DNA of 64,000 nt from Acholoe squamosa (Eukaryota > Annelida > Polychaeta > Phyllodocida > Polynoidae): contig OX439036.1 in NCBI GenBank assembly GCA_949317995.1, forward strand, positions 88,759,920-88,823,919, written 5' to 3'. Made by a program: the position numbers and the translations under genes. The notes under the pieces were generated by a model. The model worked only from the letters and a program-made list of their open reading frames with translations, made no database searches and had not been told where the DNA came from. This document shows, piece after piece, positions 1 to 11,000 of the stretch (position 1 is its first letter; each line of letters opens with the position of its first letter).

Positions 1-694
1 CATTCCGACTTGGAGACTGGTATACCGGTAGCCTTCTCAAGAATGAAAACTGGACTGTATGGACGCAGATAGGTTAGATTACCGTCACTGAGTCAGTCAC
101 AGTTCAGCTGTCATTTATTACCTTTGGGTCTAAAGTTGCACACGGACCATGGACTGGTGTACACGTACATCCTACTAAGGGAAGATGCAAATCCAGTGTC
201 CCAAAGCCTTTGCCAAAGGGGGTGGGGTGCTAGGAATACGAGGTGCCTAAAGAACTGCCATAAGAATGATAAATAGGCTACCGGTACCGGGTAGGCCTAC
301 TTGCGCATCTACTATCTTGTACAGTACCGGTACTGTACCGTACTTTTATGCCTTCAATTTGGATCTCTTGTTATTGCTACAAATAACCATATCCAAGCAA
401 TACTCACACATGCATTGTATACGACTCATTAGAGTCATTAATCCAACAACATAATAAATATACAAAGAGAAGAACCCGTGAGAGTCACTTCAGTCACTGA
501 CATTTGGGGAATCTGGTCAATTTTTGGAGCGGGAAACTTTTTGGGGCTAGTATTCGACTAGTGCAGCCTGTGACGTCACTGCATATAGCTACTCTCCAAG
601 GTCATCCGCCATCTTCCTAAGCTTCGTATGTACAGCGGCCGCATATCCCTACTTCTCCTCATACTCAAATATTATCTACACTACAGACACAAGC
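1..694. other. 5' flank of gene A, non-coding
   Basis: No supported gene is seen. The stretch contains a perfect 20-nt palindrome at 319-338 (GTACAGTACCGGTACTGTAC) and a TGACGTCA box at 571-578. It leads into the first coding exon of gene A at 695. No TATA box is evident at a convincing distance. Confidence 0.5.
571..578. promoter_or_regulatory. CRE-like TGACGTCA box upstream of gene A
   Basis: A perfect cAMP-response-element core, TGACGTCA, lies about 117 bp upstream of the gene A start codon. This site is the usual target of CREB/ATF bZIP factors. The paralogous gene B has a related TGACGTGA about 70 bp upstream of its ATG, so the two genes may share a regulatory input. The sequence is certain; the function is inferred from position. 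Confidence 0.4.
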
Positions 695-3600
695 ATGGCT
701 GGCCATCTAGATTATTTTTATACCCTGGTGATCCTTGCTTTGTCCTTCGTTACAGTGATGGGACAAGAAAGTAAGTACAAATTCTCATTTCATTTAGATT
801 TTAGTGCTTTGATGTTTGCAGTAGATCTCCTGTGTCCGTCCCCCTGTCACTGCATTCGTCGCATCAGTGGCACGGCATGCCATGAGCATAATGCGGTGGA
901 CTATTGATTATTTTCAGCACCCACAGGCGAACTTCATGGGCCTGAAACGATGCATTTTGTAGAGCAAATACTCGGTTTTATCGTGCATGTTATCTTCTAG
1001 TTGTAATTACAACTATGTCGATGTATGTCTATTGAATTTGAGCATGAACTTGTACAAATGTCAGTCCGGCTGCAAAAATATTGATCTCGCCCGGCAGGGC
1101 CGCTCCCACTTTTCTGACAGTCACAGTGACAGTCTAAATACATAAGCAAATGTCCACGACCATGGGATATTTTTACATCGTATTCCCCGAGGTGGGACTG
1201 GCGTATCCCACGAAGCCATTATATGGCTGAGTGGGATGCGACCAGTCCCACAGAGGGGAATACGATGTAAAAAATCCCATGGAAGTGGACATTTGCATTT
1301 ATGTCATGGCCTAGGGGGTTATTTTGCTTTTAAATAAAGAAAAACAGCTCAGATCTGTTCAAAATCCAAGATGGCGGACACCCATTGAATACGGACACAT
1401 TGTATTCAATGCCCCCCATTGAATACAGCGATTCTAGTACTAATCTATAGTGACGTTCGTATCAGCCATGACATAAAGCGTGAATCACTGTCAAAATATG
1501 GCCGCAAGAAACAGGATATTTCTCTTCAGAGTAAAGGGTAACATTTTTGGTGCACTGGCCAAATTATCCACATTTTCCAGGTTGAATCTTAGAATGATCA
1601 AATAAAATCCCGGGATTCGAATCTGTGGACCTAGGCTAGGCTAGTCCGTTCCTCTATATTGGGGACTGGTGCATTTGCAGCATGAGGGCCTTATTTTTTT
1701 CTAATTAATGATAAAATATCCTAGTTTTTTTCACAACCCTAGTCTTGTATAGGGTGTTTTGAATATCTATACTGAAAATTATTGGAAATTGGAAGATATT
1801 TGATAATTTTTTCAGCTGCCATATTATTACAACAGGGCAAATACTGCCCAATTGCTGCCCATTTGGGGCAAAATAGCTGCATTAATAGCAGGTGGTTGGG
1901 TGCAATTATGGATTTCTCTCTTAATAAAACAACAAAATCTTGATTTAATGGACCAGGGACATCAAATCCAAGTCAGAGATATCATTGACACTTTTCAGAA
2001 GTATATAAATCATATTAGTTACCATATATCTTACATTTGTATAAGTAGGTCACTGTCTGACCTTGAATCACAGTTATTGGGGTCAAGGTTGAATTAGGTC
2101 ACCATGAAGTTCCTCTATATTGGGGACTGGTGCATTTGCAGCATGAGGGCCTTATTTTTTTCTAATTAATGATAAAATATCCTAGTTTTTTTCACAACCC
2201 TAGTCTTGTATAGGGTGTTTTGAATATCTATACTGAAAATTATTGGAAATTGGAAGATATTTGATAATTTTTTCAGCTGCCATATTATTACAACAGGGCA
2301 AATACTGCCCAATTGCTGCCCATTTGGGGCAAAATAGCTGCATTAATAGCAGGTGGTTGGGTGCAATCACAGTTATTGGGGTCAAGGTTGAATTAGGTCA
2401 CCATGAAGTACCGCAATGGATAATCCCAACAAATGCATGAATATCTAAGCTATCCAGTATATTGAAAGAACTCATAAATGTGATACAAAATCCATGTTTT
2501 TTCTTTTTCTTGCTCCATTTTTTCTCATATATAGGGATCATGTTAAATGCTATAGGGAAAAATTGTATCAAAGGACGGGTCAAAATGGCGATTTTAGTTA
2601 GTTTTCAAAAAAATACATATCTTTTGGTAGAATTTGAACTATTAGAGGCATATAAAATGTAAAAACATATTTAAAAAGCTTGTTTCTCACTCTAGAAGAT
2701 GAATTAATGAAAATAGGGGGTCATCACTCACTTTTTCATAGTAATTTTAGCCTAAAGATGGAGAAGTAGGTGTTTTTTCATGGTTTTCGCTTCTGAAACT
2801 CACACTTTGATACAAGATAAAATATTTTTAATTTTCACCAAAAACTTAATGAGGTATCTAGAAATAATGCCCTAATTGTGTACTTTTACATGGTGAAAGA
2901 ATTGTGTAGAACGGCCAACTATGAGAGACACAGCACCATTTTGAAGGTGCAAAAATAGGAAAAACTAAGTTTTTGGTCCCCAATATACGGCAATGAGCTT
3001 TAGTGGCTAGTCATAGATTCCCAGACCCAGGCCTTAAGTATAAGTAGGTCACTGTCTGACCTTGAATCACAGTTATTGGGGTCAAGGTTGAATTAGGTCA
3101 CCATGAAGTTCCTCTATATTGGGGACTGGTGCATTTGCAGCATGAGGGCCTTATTTTTTTCTAATTAATGATAAAATATCCTAGTTTTTTTCACAACCCT
3201 AGTCTTGTATAGGGTGTTTTGAATATCTATACTGAAAATTATTGGAAATTGGAAGATATTTGATAATTTTTTCAGCTGCCATATTATTACAACAGGGCAA
3301 ATACTGCCCAATTGCTGCCCATTTGGGGCAAAATAGCTGCATTAATAGCAGGTGGTTGGGTGCAATCACAGTTATTGGGGTCAAGGTTGAATTAGGTCAC
3401 CATGAAGTACCGCAATGGATAATCCCAACAAATGCATGAATATCTAAGCTATCCAGTATATTGAAAGAACTCATAAATGTGATACAAAATCCATGTTTTT
3501 TCTTTTTCTTGCTCCATTTTTTCTCATATATAGGGATCATGTTAAATGCTATAGGGAAAAATTGTATCAAAGGACGGGTCAAAATGGCGATTTTAGTTAG

Positions 3601-6173
3601 TTTTCAAAAAAATACATATCTTTTGGTAGAATTTGAACTATTAGAGGCATATAAAATGTAAAAACATATTTAAAAAGCTTGTTTCTCACTCTAGAAGATG
3701 AATTAATGAAAATAGGGGGTCATCACTCACTTTTTCATAGTAATTTTAGCCTAAAGATGGAGAAGTAGGTGTTTTTTCATGGTTTTCGCTTCTGAAACTC
3801 ACACTTTGATACAAGATAAAATATTTTTAATTTTCACCAAAAACTTAATGAGGTATCTAGAAATAATGCCCTAATTGTGTACTTTTACATGGTGAAAGAA
3901 TTGTGTAGAACGGCCAACTATGAGAGACACAGCACCATTTTGAAGGTGCAAAAATAGGAAAAACTAAGTTTTTGGTCCCCAATATACGGCAATGAGCTTT
4001 AGTGGCTAGTCATAGATTCCCAGACCCAGGCCCAGGGCCAGATTTGGTGGTGGCTTGTAGAGTGTAGATTGGGATTTGCTAAAAATAGCCCCTTTGTAGG
4101 CTTTGACATTGGCCAGTGAGATGACAGTCAGTTAGTGTAACACAATGTGCTCTTGCTCTGCCCTCTGGTTAGATATAAAGCCTAAAGGAACTTCTTCCTC
4201 TAGAGATGCTTAATGCTATTGCAGGCTACAGTACACCACATCCACAGGTCTAGATCTATCACTATCTAGATCTACACTACAATTTATATACCTAGAGGAT
4301 CTATAGGCTTTGGATGAAATACTGTTTGGTAGATAGCCGTCTCACATGTGACAACACTGACTGTACTGGACTGTTTATTGAGGCCAATTAGCTTATTAGG
4401 GTGAGGGGGAGGTGCCATTGTATATTTAGATGCCTTATACTCCTTCCCTATGACAAGTCATAGTGTGGAGTGTCAGAAATCACCACCCCGCCCCATTCTC
4501 ACTGAGAAAATATCTAGATGTTAAAACTGCCCATCTAGATGTTAAAACTGCCCATTTCTAATAGATAATATATCTAACGACAGGGAGTCAACAGTCAAAT
4601 TGAAGTAGAACACACTATGTCGACATTTGAAGTAGAACACACTATGTCAACATTTAGTATCATGGTGTAACCTATGTAGCTGTAGGTCAACGTGATAAGT
4701 ACCGGGTACATGGATGAGGAGCATGGAATAGGTGGAAGGTTAAAAAGGGGAGTGGTTATGATTTACGTCCATAGATCTATATAGTTTAATATGATAAGAC
4801 ATACCGGTAGCTGATTATACACAAACTAGGTTTTCATTGTGGGCTCTAGTCCAGTATAATGTATTTGGTAATCAGATTTCTTTGCGGGGGGGGGGGGGGG
4901 TACATGTATTGGTCAATATCTCATCAATACAGACTATTACAGTGCAAGTCACTGCCACAGGTCGCGAGTCATTGTGGTGTTAAAAAAAAAAGATATTGTA
5001 AAAAAATTAAAATAAATTGGACCTAGCCTACCAAATTACTCCACTTATAATGTGCACCCTGACTTTTTATAAGCCACTATAATACATATCCAGCTCATAG
5101 GCACACCCTGGCTTGTGCCATAAAGGATTCTCAAAAAAAGTCATCCGAATATGGCTTAAAGTATAGGTAGTGTTTACAGTAGATTTTCATTCCTTCATGC
5201 TCTCAATTTGAGGAAAATAGTTATGAGGCGAGAATCACTATTTTAATCACAGTAGATGCATTATAAACACTTCCCTGATTTCAAATAGATATGTATGTAA
5301 AATCATGTCCATTATTCCCAGATTCCAAGCACAGCCCGATGAACGGGTGTTCTCTTAACCCTTGACCTACACGACATTTACTCCACATTGTAATGTCATT
5401 CTATGACATTCACCCCTTCACCCCAGACCTGACACCTACCAATCTATTTAGGTCTTAATCCTCAAGTTAAGCCTTTTGGGGAACTGATCACCTGTAGTTT
5501 TTAAAACTTGAGGTAGCACACTTACAGTATGCCCGGGCAGTGGTCACCTCTAAGAACTGAACTGGTTGGGAGGGCGGGGGGGGGGGGGGGTCACTCATGA
5601 CTTTTAGGACCAGTAAGTGAAAAATATAATAGGTAGCGATAGAATAAAAGGTGTATGATTATGTGAATTATTGACTACTTTACAAATCGTTCTAGTATTT
5701 GAACAATCAGTTAGTTGTTATGTGGGCGCTACTAAACCCTCTATTCATGCTACTAAACCCTCTATTCATTAACTGAGGACTTATCTCCCAGACATACACA
5801 CCTCTGCCTAGCTGTTACATTGTACAATGCATCTACTACCTACTATGGGACATAAAATTTCTCAAAAGCCGACCTTTGAGGGGATGAGGGGAAGGTCGCT
5901 TTTATTCTAAATTCGGATTCGGCTTATGAGAGGACCTTTTAGAGTGAAGGTTCATTTAATATTAATCGGGGTTTCATAATCGAGTATCATCTGGATAAAT
6001 GTGCTTAAATTAATACCTCGCTCCCACTACTTTCAGGCATTAATGCTGCTAAAGGGATCAACGTGGGAATGCATGCAGGCATCGCTATCGTGATGACGTT
6101 TGGCATTCTTGGAACCTGCGCGATTAGTGTCAACGTCCTGACTCGTTACTGTTCCAAGAGGCTGTCTCGTTAA
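695..6173 (+). CDS. Gene A: small signal-peptide/single-TM protein, 2 exons, 70 aa
   Basis: Coding exon 1 is 695-770 and exon 2 is 6037-6173 (stop TAA 6171-6173). The donor is AAA|GTAAGT at 771 and the acceptor TTTCAG ends at 6036. The split codon (phase 1) reads Ser across the junction. The ATG at 695 sits in a good context (AAGCATGG) and starts a typical signal peptide (about residues 1-23, ending VTVMGQES). The mature part of about 45 residues holds one membrane segment (GIAIVMTFGILGTCAISV) and ends in a basic tail with KRLSR. It is paralogous to gene B (21 identities in the first 33 residues of exon 2, same exon length and phase). I do not recognise the family and assign no function. A type I membrane micropeptide or small secreted peptide are the obvious readings. 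The intron is 5266 bp. Further alternative exons cannot be excluded. Confidence 0.78.
1140..1304. repeat. Near-perfect foldback element (about 165 bp)
   Basis: The left arm (CAAATGTCCACGACCATGGG, then ACATCGTATTCCCC and GTGGGACTGG) returns as its reverse complement at 1236-1300. The fold closes on AGCCATTATATGGCT near 1223. Almost the whole segment is one imperfect palindrome, the form of a MITE or foldback element, in the intron of gene A. Confidence 0.75.
1649..1906. repeat. Third, partial copy of the 258-bp repeat segment
   Basis: The segment from TTCCTCTATATTGGGGACTG to GGTTGGGTGCAAT is essentially the same as 2110-2367 and 3109-3366. It lacks the rest of the 995-bp unit; after it the sequence continues into unrelated DNA (TATGGATTTCTCTC). 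It therefore marks an independent insertion or an older truncated copy. Confidence 0.85.
2039..3033. repeat. Tandem duplication, copy 1 (995 bp, period 999)
   Basis: The unit runs from GTATAAGTAGGTCACTGTCT to CCCAGACCCAGGCC and is repeated at 3038-4032 with no difference noticed on reading. Inside it, the 40-bp sequence TCACAGTTATTGGGGTCAAG... occurs on both sides of the 258-bp segment (2068-2109 and 2367-2408). The segment therefore looks inserted with a long flanking duplication. TATATTGGGGA near 2117 and TCCCCAATATA near 2977 form weak terminal inverted repeats, so the core may be a DNA transposon derivative. Open frames inside are short and repeat identically in both copies; I do not call them genes. 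Confidence 0.9.
3038..4032. repeat. Tandem duplication, copy 2 (995 bp)
   Basis: This is the second unit, offset exactly 999 bp from the first and followed by a different sequence (CAGGGCCAGATTTGG). Near-identity implies a recent duplication, or a haplotype or assembly duplication. Four bases (TTAA, 3034-3037) separate the two units. Confidence 0.9.
4033..6036. other. Rest of gene A intron, short tandem duplications and poly(G) runs
   Basis: No coding signal is seen. Three independent two-copy tandem duplications occur: period 21 at 4512-4553 (ATCTAGATGTTAAAACTGCCC), period 27 at 4600-4653 (TTGAAGTAGAACACACTATG), and period 21 at 5728-5769 (GCTACTAAACCCTCTATTCA). Long G runs lie near 4886-4900 and 5575-5591. 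The intron ends in a pyrimidine tract and TTTCAG at 6036. Confidence 0.7.
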
Positions 6174-7387
6174 ACAATGCGCTGTAGTAGTACCTCCGCC
6201 TACCACTGGGCTCCATCATACACCTCCAGCAACATGCCTAGTGCCAGCTACACCAACGATGGAGCCCCTCGAGAGCAGCATCTATGCTATGAAACACCAA
6301 CGACTGACAGGCTGACTGACCGATCATCACCGGGCGGCAGCAGGGAAGTCATGACATGTTCAGACACCTGACATTATTATTACAATAATAATCTCATCGG
6401 CCAAAAAGTTTTATTCCATACTTATTGGCATTTCTACTTTCATTGATTGCATGCATGCTTTTAGTGATGGGGAGGGCACGACAGCCGACACTTGTTGGAA
6501 ATTGCAGAGTAAAAAGTACAGTGCCCCAGGCAGTGATCGGGAGAGAAGACGACTGTACCACTTTTGCCTTGTCCTCCACTCAAATAGAAGAACAGGACAT
6601 TTACAAGAACTTTATGCAAAATACATTTAGTATTCTACATCACTTGTTAGCACAGAGACCCATGTGAACGTATGTATGTATATACAGGACGAACTGAATG
6701 TACATATTTGTTATTACCATAATTATTATTAGCCACTGTCATGTTTTCCAACTGTTGATTGAAAGGCTTAGTTTTTTACCCTTCATCCAGTAGTGCTTTT
6801 TAGCTATCATCATCTGCTACCTGTTGCCACCACTTAATCACCCCTTTTGATATTACAAAAACCAACTGTCCATTTTTGGGGTTTTATACCTAGGGAAAAA
6901 GAGGGGGAGCATATGAAACTAGGTAGATAAAAGTCAACAAACCGATCATGAACGTAATGTAACTCACACCATAGGCATCAATCTGCGGGAGCTCTTGTTA
7001 AGATAAGATGCATTCACTTACATTTGACTCATAATCTAATTTGTTGCATTTAGCATAGTCCCATGTTAACACTGTAGTGCTTACTTCACTCATACTAACA
7101 AATAAATATACGACAATTCCATCTAAAATATCATAATCTATTCCCATTTTACTTGACGTGGTTATCTTAAATGATCAAATTTTTCTAAGGTTTCTAAAAG
7201 TTAGCATGCGTTTCGTGTTCAAAGTTCTTGCTTATTTCACATACTCTTTTAGTTTTAATCATCTATTATTTTCTTCATTATTGAATTCACTGTCTAATTT
7301 ACATTAATACTTGTCTTAAGTCCATTTCGAATGTCATTTAGAGAAATCAATCTACTGGATCTTCATTCAATATATGTATATGGAAAC

Positions 7388-7393
7388 AATAAA
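7388..7393 (+). terminator. Probable poly(A) signal of gene A
   Basis: AATAAA lies about 1.2 kb after the stop codon. An earlier AAATAAATA near 7101 is an alternative. The sequence is certain, its use is not. Confidence 0.35.
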
Positions 7394-7855
7394 CCTTTTT
7401 CTGACATTACTTAGCTATTTATATCATTTTTTTTTTCCAATTTACAATCTCTCGAACCACAAATGTAGCTTTGTCTTTTACCCTAAAAGTTTTGAATTCT
7501 GGCAAACATGATATGGGAGGGGGTTGGCCCTCTTTGCAAGTTTAGTGGAGGATCAAGATTCTGTAGCTTTCTACTCTATGGAACCACATTCCTGTTTATT
7601 TCTTCATTATGATAAATTTATCTATCGCTATCTTAAAAAAAGTCAGGAAAGGCTCATTTTTGAGCAATTCTAAAATTCCAAGGGTAAAATTACAAATCAT
7701 ATGGTAATGACACTCGTGAGGTCGCCCTTTATGATAGGGTGGGTATTTAGCACGAGGCTGCTATGGGATTTAAATAGTTTGACCATGCTGTGCCTTATCT
7801 ACCTCACTAGACATTTTGATGCAGTTTACTTCTAAAGCTATTTATCAATTATGTA

Positions 7856-7861
7856 TTTATT
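7856..7861 (-). terminator. Probable poly(A) signal of gene B
   Basis: TTTATT on + reads AATAAA on -, about 190 bp downstream of the gene B stop codon. It is the nearest canonical signal I see. Confidence 0.35.
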
Positions 7862-8053
7862 TAGGCATTAGGTATGCAGTAACGGAAGAGTGTTTAAGAT
7901 TTAGATTTATCTAGGTTCAGATTTAGAAGGACGATATATGTACCGGTAGTTGTAAAGCTAACAATGACTTATTAAAGCACCACTCAGTGCTTCCACCTCT
8001 CGTGTAACTTCTGAACTATACTTTTACCTACCATATGATGATGGCGGCGCCCT

Positions 8054-11000
8054 CTAGTTGATCCTAGCACAGGCCATGTTCTTGTGGATGAGGTTTACTC
8101 CAATAGCGCATGTGGCCAAGATACCAAAGCTCAGGGCCAGGGCTACACCCACGTGCATGCCAATGTTGATACCGGCATGGGGGTTTATGCCTGGAAAAAA
8201 AAGAGAATGAATGTCAGTTAAAAGATAAATAGCAATTACATGGTTTTAGGGGAGAGGTACTGCTATCACAGACCAAAATACTCACCAAGCGCACTGTTAG
8301 GCATTACCATACCACCTAGATGTAAAATTTTTGTGGGAAGGTTTGAGAGTTTTGCCTAAATTGTATCATTCATTTCACTATGTATTTTCATTGTATGAAA
8401 TTGGGAGGATGTTGGCCTGGAATTTTCTGGACACCAATCAAAAAGAGACTTCAGACTAAGGCCTAATTAGAAGGGAACCTGAATAGGCTTATAAATGAAG
8501 TACTGTAAATTAATGCTATTACTTTAGTAATGTATTTACGATGCCTTCTTAGAACATAAGTATGCCAGCTTATGACAAGGTTCAAGCAAGTATTCAGAGG
8601 TATAAGTGGACCCTGTGTTTGGCAATCATCCAGGGCTACAACACACATTTAGAGGTATCAATAATATTGACCGTGGTGTCTGTTGTGTAGTACAATACAT
8701 TTCAGTTCATTGTCGATATGCTAACAACAAAACATATCTACGGTATACATACTGTAGGTTAACTAGGAATTGCTAGTAACAGTATTTTATTATGACTGGG
8801 CGGAGTGCAGGGTTAGGTAAAAGATATTGCCAGGGTAATTCAAAGAGCTGACGATTTATATTAGCCTTGATAAAGCAATGCTATTTATGACAAGTAATTC
8901 ACTTTTATGAAAATACTGGTTGTATCTGCAGGCCCTAGAGCTAGGTTTCATCAAACCCTCTTTCAGGGACGACCGGTGAAATACTAATCCCTCTGCTAAT
9001 AGTAATACATTTATATAACTCTCCCATAATGGAGGTAAAGCGAATACCCTTACATAATAACCTTTAGACCGGCCATGTTTAAACATCAGGTCTAACAGAC
9101 TACAGGTAGACGGTGGTAGTGGGGAGTTGTGACCGATATATCCAACTCTCTGACCTTCAGCTTCAATGCCACACTATGTATAGTTGTAGGCCTTGTGTTG
9201 AGTGAGACTTAGCACAGCTACAATGCCTTAGCACTCCCATTGTATAAATGTATATTGGAGGGACAGCCAGGAAGATCACTCTGAGTCTTGATTGATAAGT
9301 TGTGTGCTTAATCACTGATTTCTCTCATTTATTCCAGACTTTTGTTCCTTATCCGTTCCTTGTTTCCTCATGGATGCAGATTTAACGTACAGCATGTAGC
9401 CGGTAGTTCTACCATAACTGGAATTGATTTTCAACGGTACAGTAATTTTGTAGTCCTGGACCACTGCCTGGTAATTTCTAAAGGTTAGGAGTCTCATGTG
9501 CCTAGAAGGCCGTGATAGTGATTGTGTGCTCACAGGTAGATTCTGGCCAAAGGCCAAGACCATGTATTTGCAAGACTAATACTGAATCTTGGGGGCAAGT
9601 GGAGACATGAAAGTCCATGTAGTCTAGATCCAAATGTGCAAAAGATGCTTAGTAAAGAGGTGCTAGGCATTTTTGGGTAGAAATGTTTTCAGAGTTGAAT
9701 TAGGGTAATTTGAGCGTGCCGAATTCAAATCTGTCGTATGCCCACACCTAATCCTTTGGCATATGCCCCAAATCCAAGATGGCCGCCACAGAGGCATATT
9801 TTCCCTTCAGATTCTAGGATTCTGGCTGGGAAATATGCCTTGGTGGCAGCCATCTTGGATTTGGGGCATATGCCAAAGGAATAGGTGTGGGCATACGACA
9901 GATTTGAATTCGGCACGCTCAAATTACCCTAATTCAACTCTGAAAACATTTCTACCCAAAAATGCTTCAACCTTTCACATATTCTGAATACGGGCCCTGA
10001 CTAATGCTTAAAACACAAATCTAGGTCTTGCCACAAGCCTTTCTACATCTACTGCCTTATGGGTTTATACAGGAGCCGAGTAGGCTAATTCTACAGCTGA
10101 AGGAGTGGCCTGGTACAGTATTTTGATGTTACAGCCACTTCTATCCTGGCCGCCATATGACTGAAGGAGGCCTAGGTTGACTCAGACCTTAGGCTCTAGG
10201 CCTATTAGTAATATAGGTTTTATTGAAGGCATGAGAGTAATGACCAATGGTTGGAAAATTTGGGAAGGGAGGGGGGTACCTCTTAAAGATCTAGGAGCTA
10301 GGGGGTGCTTTGAGAGACAGCCAATGGCCGAGGCCAAATTGGCCACTAGACTATGTTGTTACCAGTCCTTCAGTTTTCAGTCTTTCTATGGTGATCATAT
10401 CTGCCATAATGGTAATTTAAATCAATCAGGGGCGTTGAGGCGATTAGCTACTGGTCTGATATCCCGTGACCTGCCTTCAGGAACAGCTGGGGGTCTGGAG
10501 GCTGATCAGCTGTTGGTCTGCATTCAGCAACAATACACAGCTGGTCTGGTCAGCGGCTCATCTGCTAACCTTTTTATTTACATATATTTCTGTCCAGATT
10601 TATCTACTGATCTATGTGCAATATCCTGAAGCCCCAGAAATGAAGTACAGATGAATCACTTGCTGTCTTGTGGTTGCATAATGATGAGAAAAGAATAGGA
10701 AGCCTGAGGTGTCATGGGGTTATTAATTCTGAGCAGTTTGCTACATGAAGGTAGTGTTGGTGTTCAAGGGAATAAGGCTACGCCTGCTGTTACTCAACAG
10801 CCCAACCCTGCCCAGCGTGTAGCCCAGTCAGCCAGGCACTGATCGATCACTGCACCTATAGTATAGGCCACTGCAATACTTTAATCGGCCACCCACCACA
10901 GGCAGCCATCTTGTCCCCTGATATTTCATGCAGAGCAGATTAGATTATAATACAGAGACCACAGTATTCACTTATTGTTGCAATCTCTCTAGGAACATGC

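Larger units (their letters stand above)
6174..8053. other. Convergent 3' regions of genes A and B
   Basis: This is the 3' UTR of gene A, with an AATAAA at 7388-7393 as a plausible poly(A) signal. It is followed by AT-rich DNA and then the 3' UTR of gene B on the other strand, where an AATAAA lies on - at 7856-7861. The two ends would be about 460 bp apart. The 80-aa frame at 6425-6667 lies inside the gene A 3' UTR and shows no recognisable motif. Confidence 0.5.

Noticed and set aside
1600-1630. tRNA B-box-like GATTCGAATCT
   Set aside because: No matching A box or acceptor stem at tRNA spacing.
2200-3661. Pairs of identical short proteins at 2200/3199, 2243/3242, 2398/3397 and 2462/3461
   Set aside because: They are the same non-coding DNA repeated at 999 bp; frames overlap on both strands and contain poly-Phe/Lys tracts.
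9725-9987. Overlapping frames on both strands with similar peptides
   Set aside because: They arise from the 299-bp palindrome.
10177-10629. 150-codon open frame on + in the gene B intron
   Set aside because: No domain motif, mixed low-complexity composition, no splice signals that would join it to anything, and it is open only by chance length.
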